DNA from: Amphirosellinia nigrospora | Lineage: Eukaryota > Ascomycota > Sordariomycetes > Xylariales > Xylariaceae | Assembly: GCA_004123355.1 (NCBI GenBank) | Contig: SCHM01000002.1 | Span: 7,537,569-7,601,568, forward strand | Direction of reading: 5' to 3' | DNA: 64,000 bases | In this document: one piece after another, positions 62,745 through 64,000 of the stretch | How positions within the stretch are numbered: the first letter of the stretch is position 1 | Layout of the letters: each line of letters begins with the position of its first letter | Notes under the pieces: model-generated | Databases searched by the model: none | What the model saw: the letters and a program-made list of their open reading frames with translations, nothing else | Told to the model about the DNA's origin: nothing | Translations under genes and position numbers: made by a program

Positions 62745-63548
62745 TCTGGTGCTGGCACCCTTGAACGTTCCGAGAATGCGAGAGCGTGTGATATGCTAGG
62801 ATTGTAGCTACATAGATGGAATCGACCTTCTCCTACTTGCTACGAACGAGCTGCATGTGCTTCATGATGTGATTGATGTACGGACCCTAGTTAATGAGTC
62901 GAATTGCCTTCTGCAAGGTACAAGTATGAATCTCAATCCCGGGCTCAGCATCGCTTGGACTTGTCTCTTCACACATCGGTTAGCACGGTGGCGTTTTGCA
63001 ACACCTAAGACTAGGAAGGAAAAGACAAAATACTGGACGTGTTCACTTCACGTCTTTTATATATCGTTCACCCAGACGACACATAGTTGCCGAACAATTA
63101 AAAGTTCTTATGAACTTCAAAGCCAGGAGGTCAGAATCAGGATAGAATCAACATCTCAATAGAACTGTTGAAAAACATGACCAAGTGATGCGTTCGCGCA
63201 CAGAACTCTCTCTTGGCGCTATAGTTCGCCACATTAGCACCAAGACACGGAGACGGGTATGTTCGTGCTGCTGCACTTTTCGTCTGCAGGCTTAGCTGCA
63301 TATCTGCTGTACATACCCGACTCCCGTGTGGGTAGATAGCGGCTCCAGCTTACGCAGACTCGAAGGAGATTATCTCCAGCGCGTATGTCGGACCAAGGTC
63401 GATCTCCCGTGTGGGATATCACGAGAAAAGGATAGGATCTGTGCTCATTGTATGCGATAGGAAAGAGTTGCGTCGTAGATTGACGATCCTAGATATGTAA
63501 GCGTCCTAATAAGAAATAGCTTCTCAATCATCACACCCCAATAGTTGA
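62745..63548. other. intergenic, chitinase 3' flank
   Basis: No gene is seen. The first part is likely the 3' untranslated region of the chitinase gene. Confidence 0.4.
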
Positions 63549-64000
63549 TGTGTAGTATGCGCGAAATCCCCACCCGGGGCCGCGGTTGGACTAGGAGAAT
63601 ATATTACGCGATGTCTGGTAGCGTGTGGCGTTACGTGCGGTTCCGGGTTCTCCCCATTTTACCCTGCAGAGGGTCACATTCAAACGCCGGGGGGCTTCAA
63701 GCTGATCAATTCTGACCTTATGACACCCATCTCGAGCTTATCGATTATCAAGCAGATCATCGTCGTCGGGGGATCCCCTCTTCTCAAGGAAAAAGGGTAT
63801 GCAGATCCGTTCGAGGGTTTCTTGGCCTCGCATAGCGGACCGCCAAGAACCGGGCGGGGTCATTGGTTCTTCAAGGGTCCCTCGTCCCGTACTGGTGCAC
63901 ACGTGCTCGCGATAATCGGGCGCCTCTCGCTTTCGTGGAAAGGGACGGTTATCGGAGGTGATGAGGCAGCTCGGGACGAACTTCGACCCGGCCTGCGCGG
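63549..64000 (+). CDS. partial open frame running off the right edge, unassigned
   Basis: One plus-strand frame stays open for about 150 codons to the end of the window, while the other frames are soon closed. It reads GHIQTPGGFKLINSDLMTPI, then PFEGFLASHSGPP and WKGTVIGGDEAARDEL near the edge, with GC-rich third positions. A good acceptor (pyrimidine tract ending CCCTGCAG at 63669) suggests that coding may begin there as an internal exon. I recognise no family. More sequence to the right is needed to judge it, and it may be chance. Confidence 0.33.

Overview
The window looks like nuclear DNA of a filamentous ascomycete (Pezizomycotina, probably a Sordariomycete). Protein-coding genes are split by short 40-75 bp introns with GTRNGT donors and AG acceptors. 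The families are typical of moulds: an HsbA-type cell-wall protein, an AFP/PAF-type antifungal protein, a GH18 chitinase and a J-domain protein with a very charged tail. The gene-poor stretches carry many short GGTA/CCTAGG-rich tracts. No bacterial operons, CRISPR arrays or ribosomal RNA genes were seen.

Layout. 0-5.1 kb: mostly empty, then a PHBH/TetX-type FAD monooxygenase. 5.1-10.4 kb: sparse, with one intact two-intron gene for a small secreted crystallin-like protein. 10.4-15.7 kb: a conserved serine/charged-rich fungal protein (minus) and a calcineurin-like metallophosphoesterase (plus), both with several frame breaks. 15.7-24.6 kb: no gene seen. 24.6-26.4 kb: the J-domain protein. 26.4-36.5 kb: gene-poor, holding an antifungal-protein locus (32.0 kb) and a 401-bp element with terminal inverted repeats (34.5 kb). 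36.6-42.3 kb: two GPI-anchored secreted proteins flank a degraded island with an ankyrin-like remnant and a RIP-like alpha-kinase pseudogene. 44.8-46.7 kb: sterol O-acyltransferase. 48.3 kb: a tRNA-His gene. 50.6-59.9 kb: a dense housekeeping block with a mitochondrial flavin reductase-like protein, mitoribosomal bL31m, the retromer sorting nexin Vps5, Mediator Med11 and TFIID Taf5. 61.4-62.7 kb: a GH18 chitinase. The right edge carries an open frame that runs off the window.

How the genes relate. Med11 and Taf5 are divergent neighbours and both belong to the Pol II pre-initiation machinery. The secreted or cell-wall proteins (crystallin-like, antifungal, infection-structure-like, HsbA, chitinase) lie singly among long gene-poor stretches, while the housekeeping genes cluster at 44.8-60 kb. 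Several genes that should be essential or conserved carry one-base frame breaks, mostly a base too few in short homopolymers. I read these mainly as consensus errors in the assembly. The alpha-kinase locus is different: it has in-frame stops of the CpA-to-TpA kind and looks like genuine decay.
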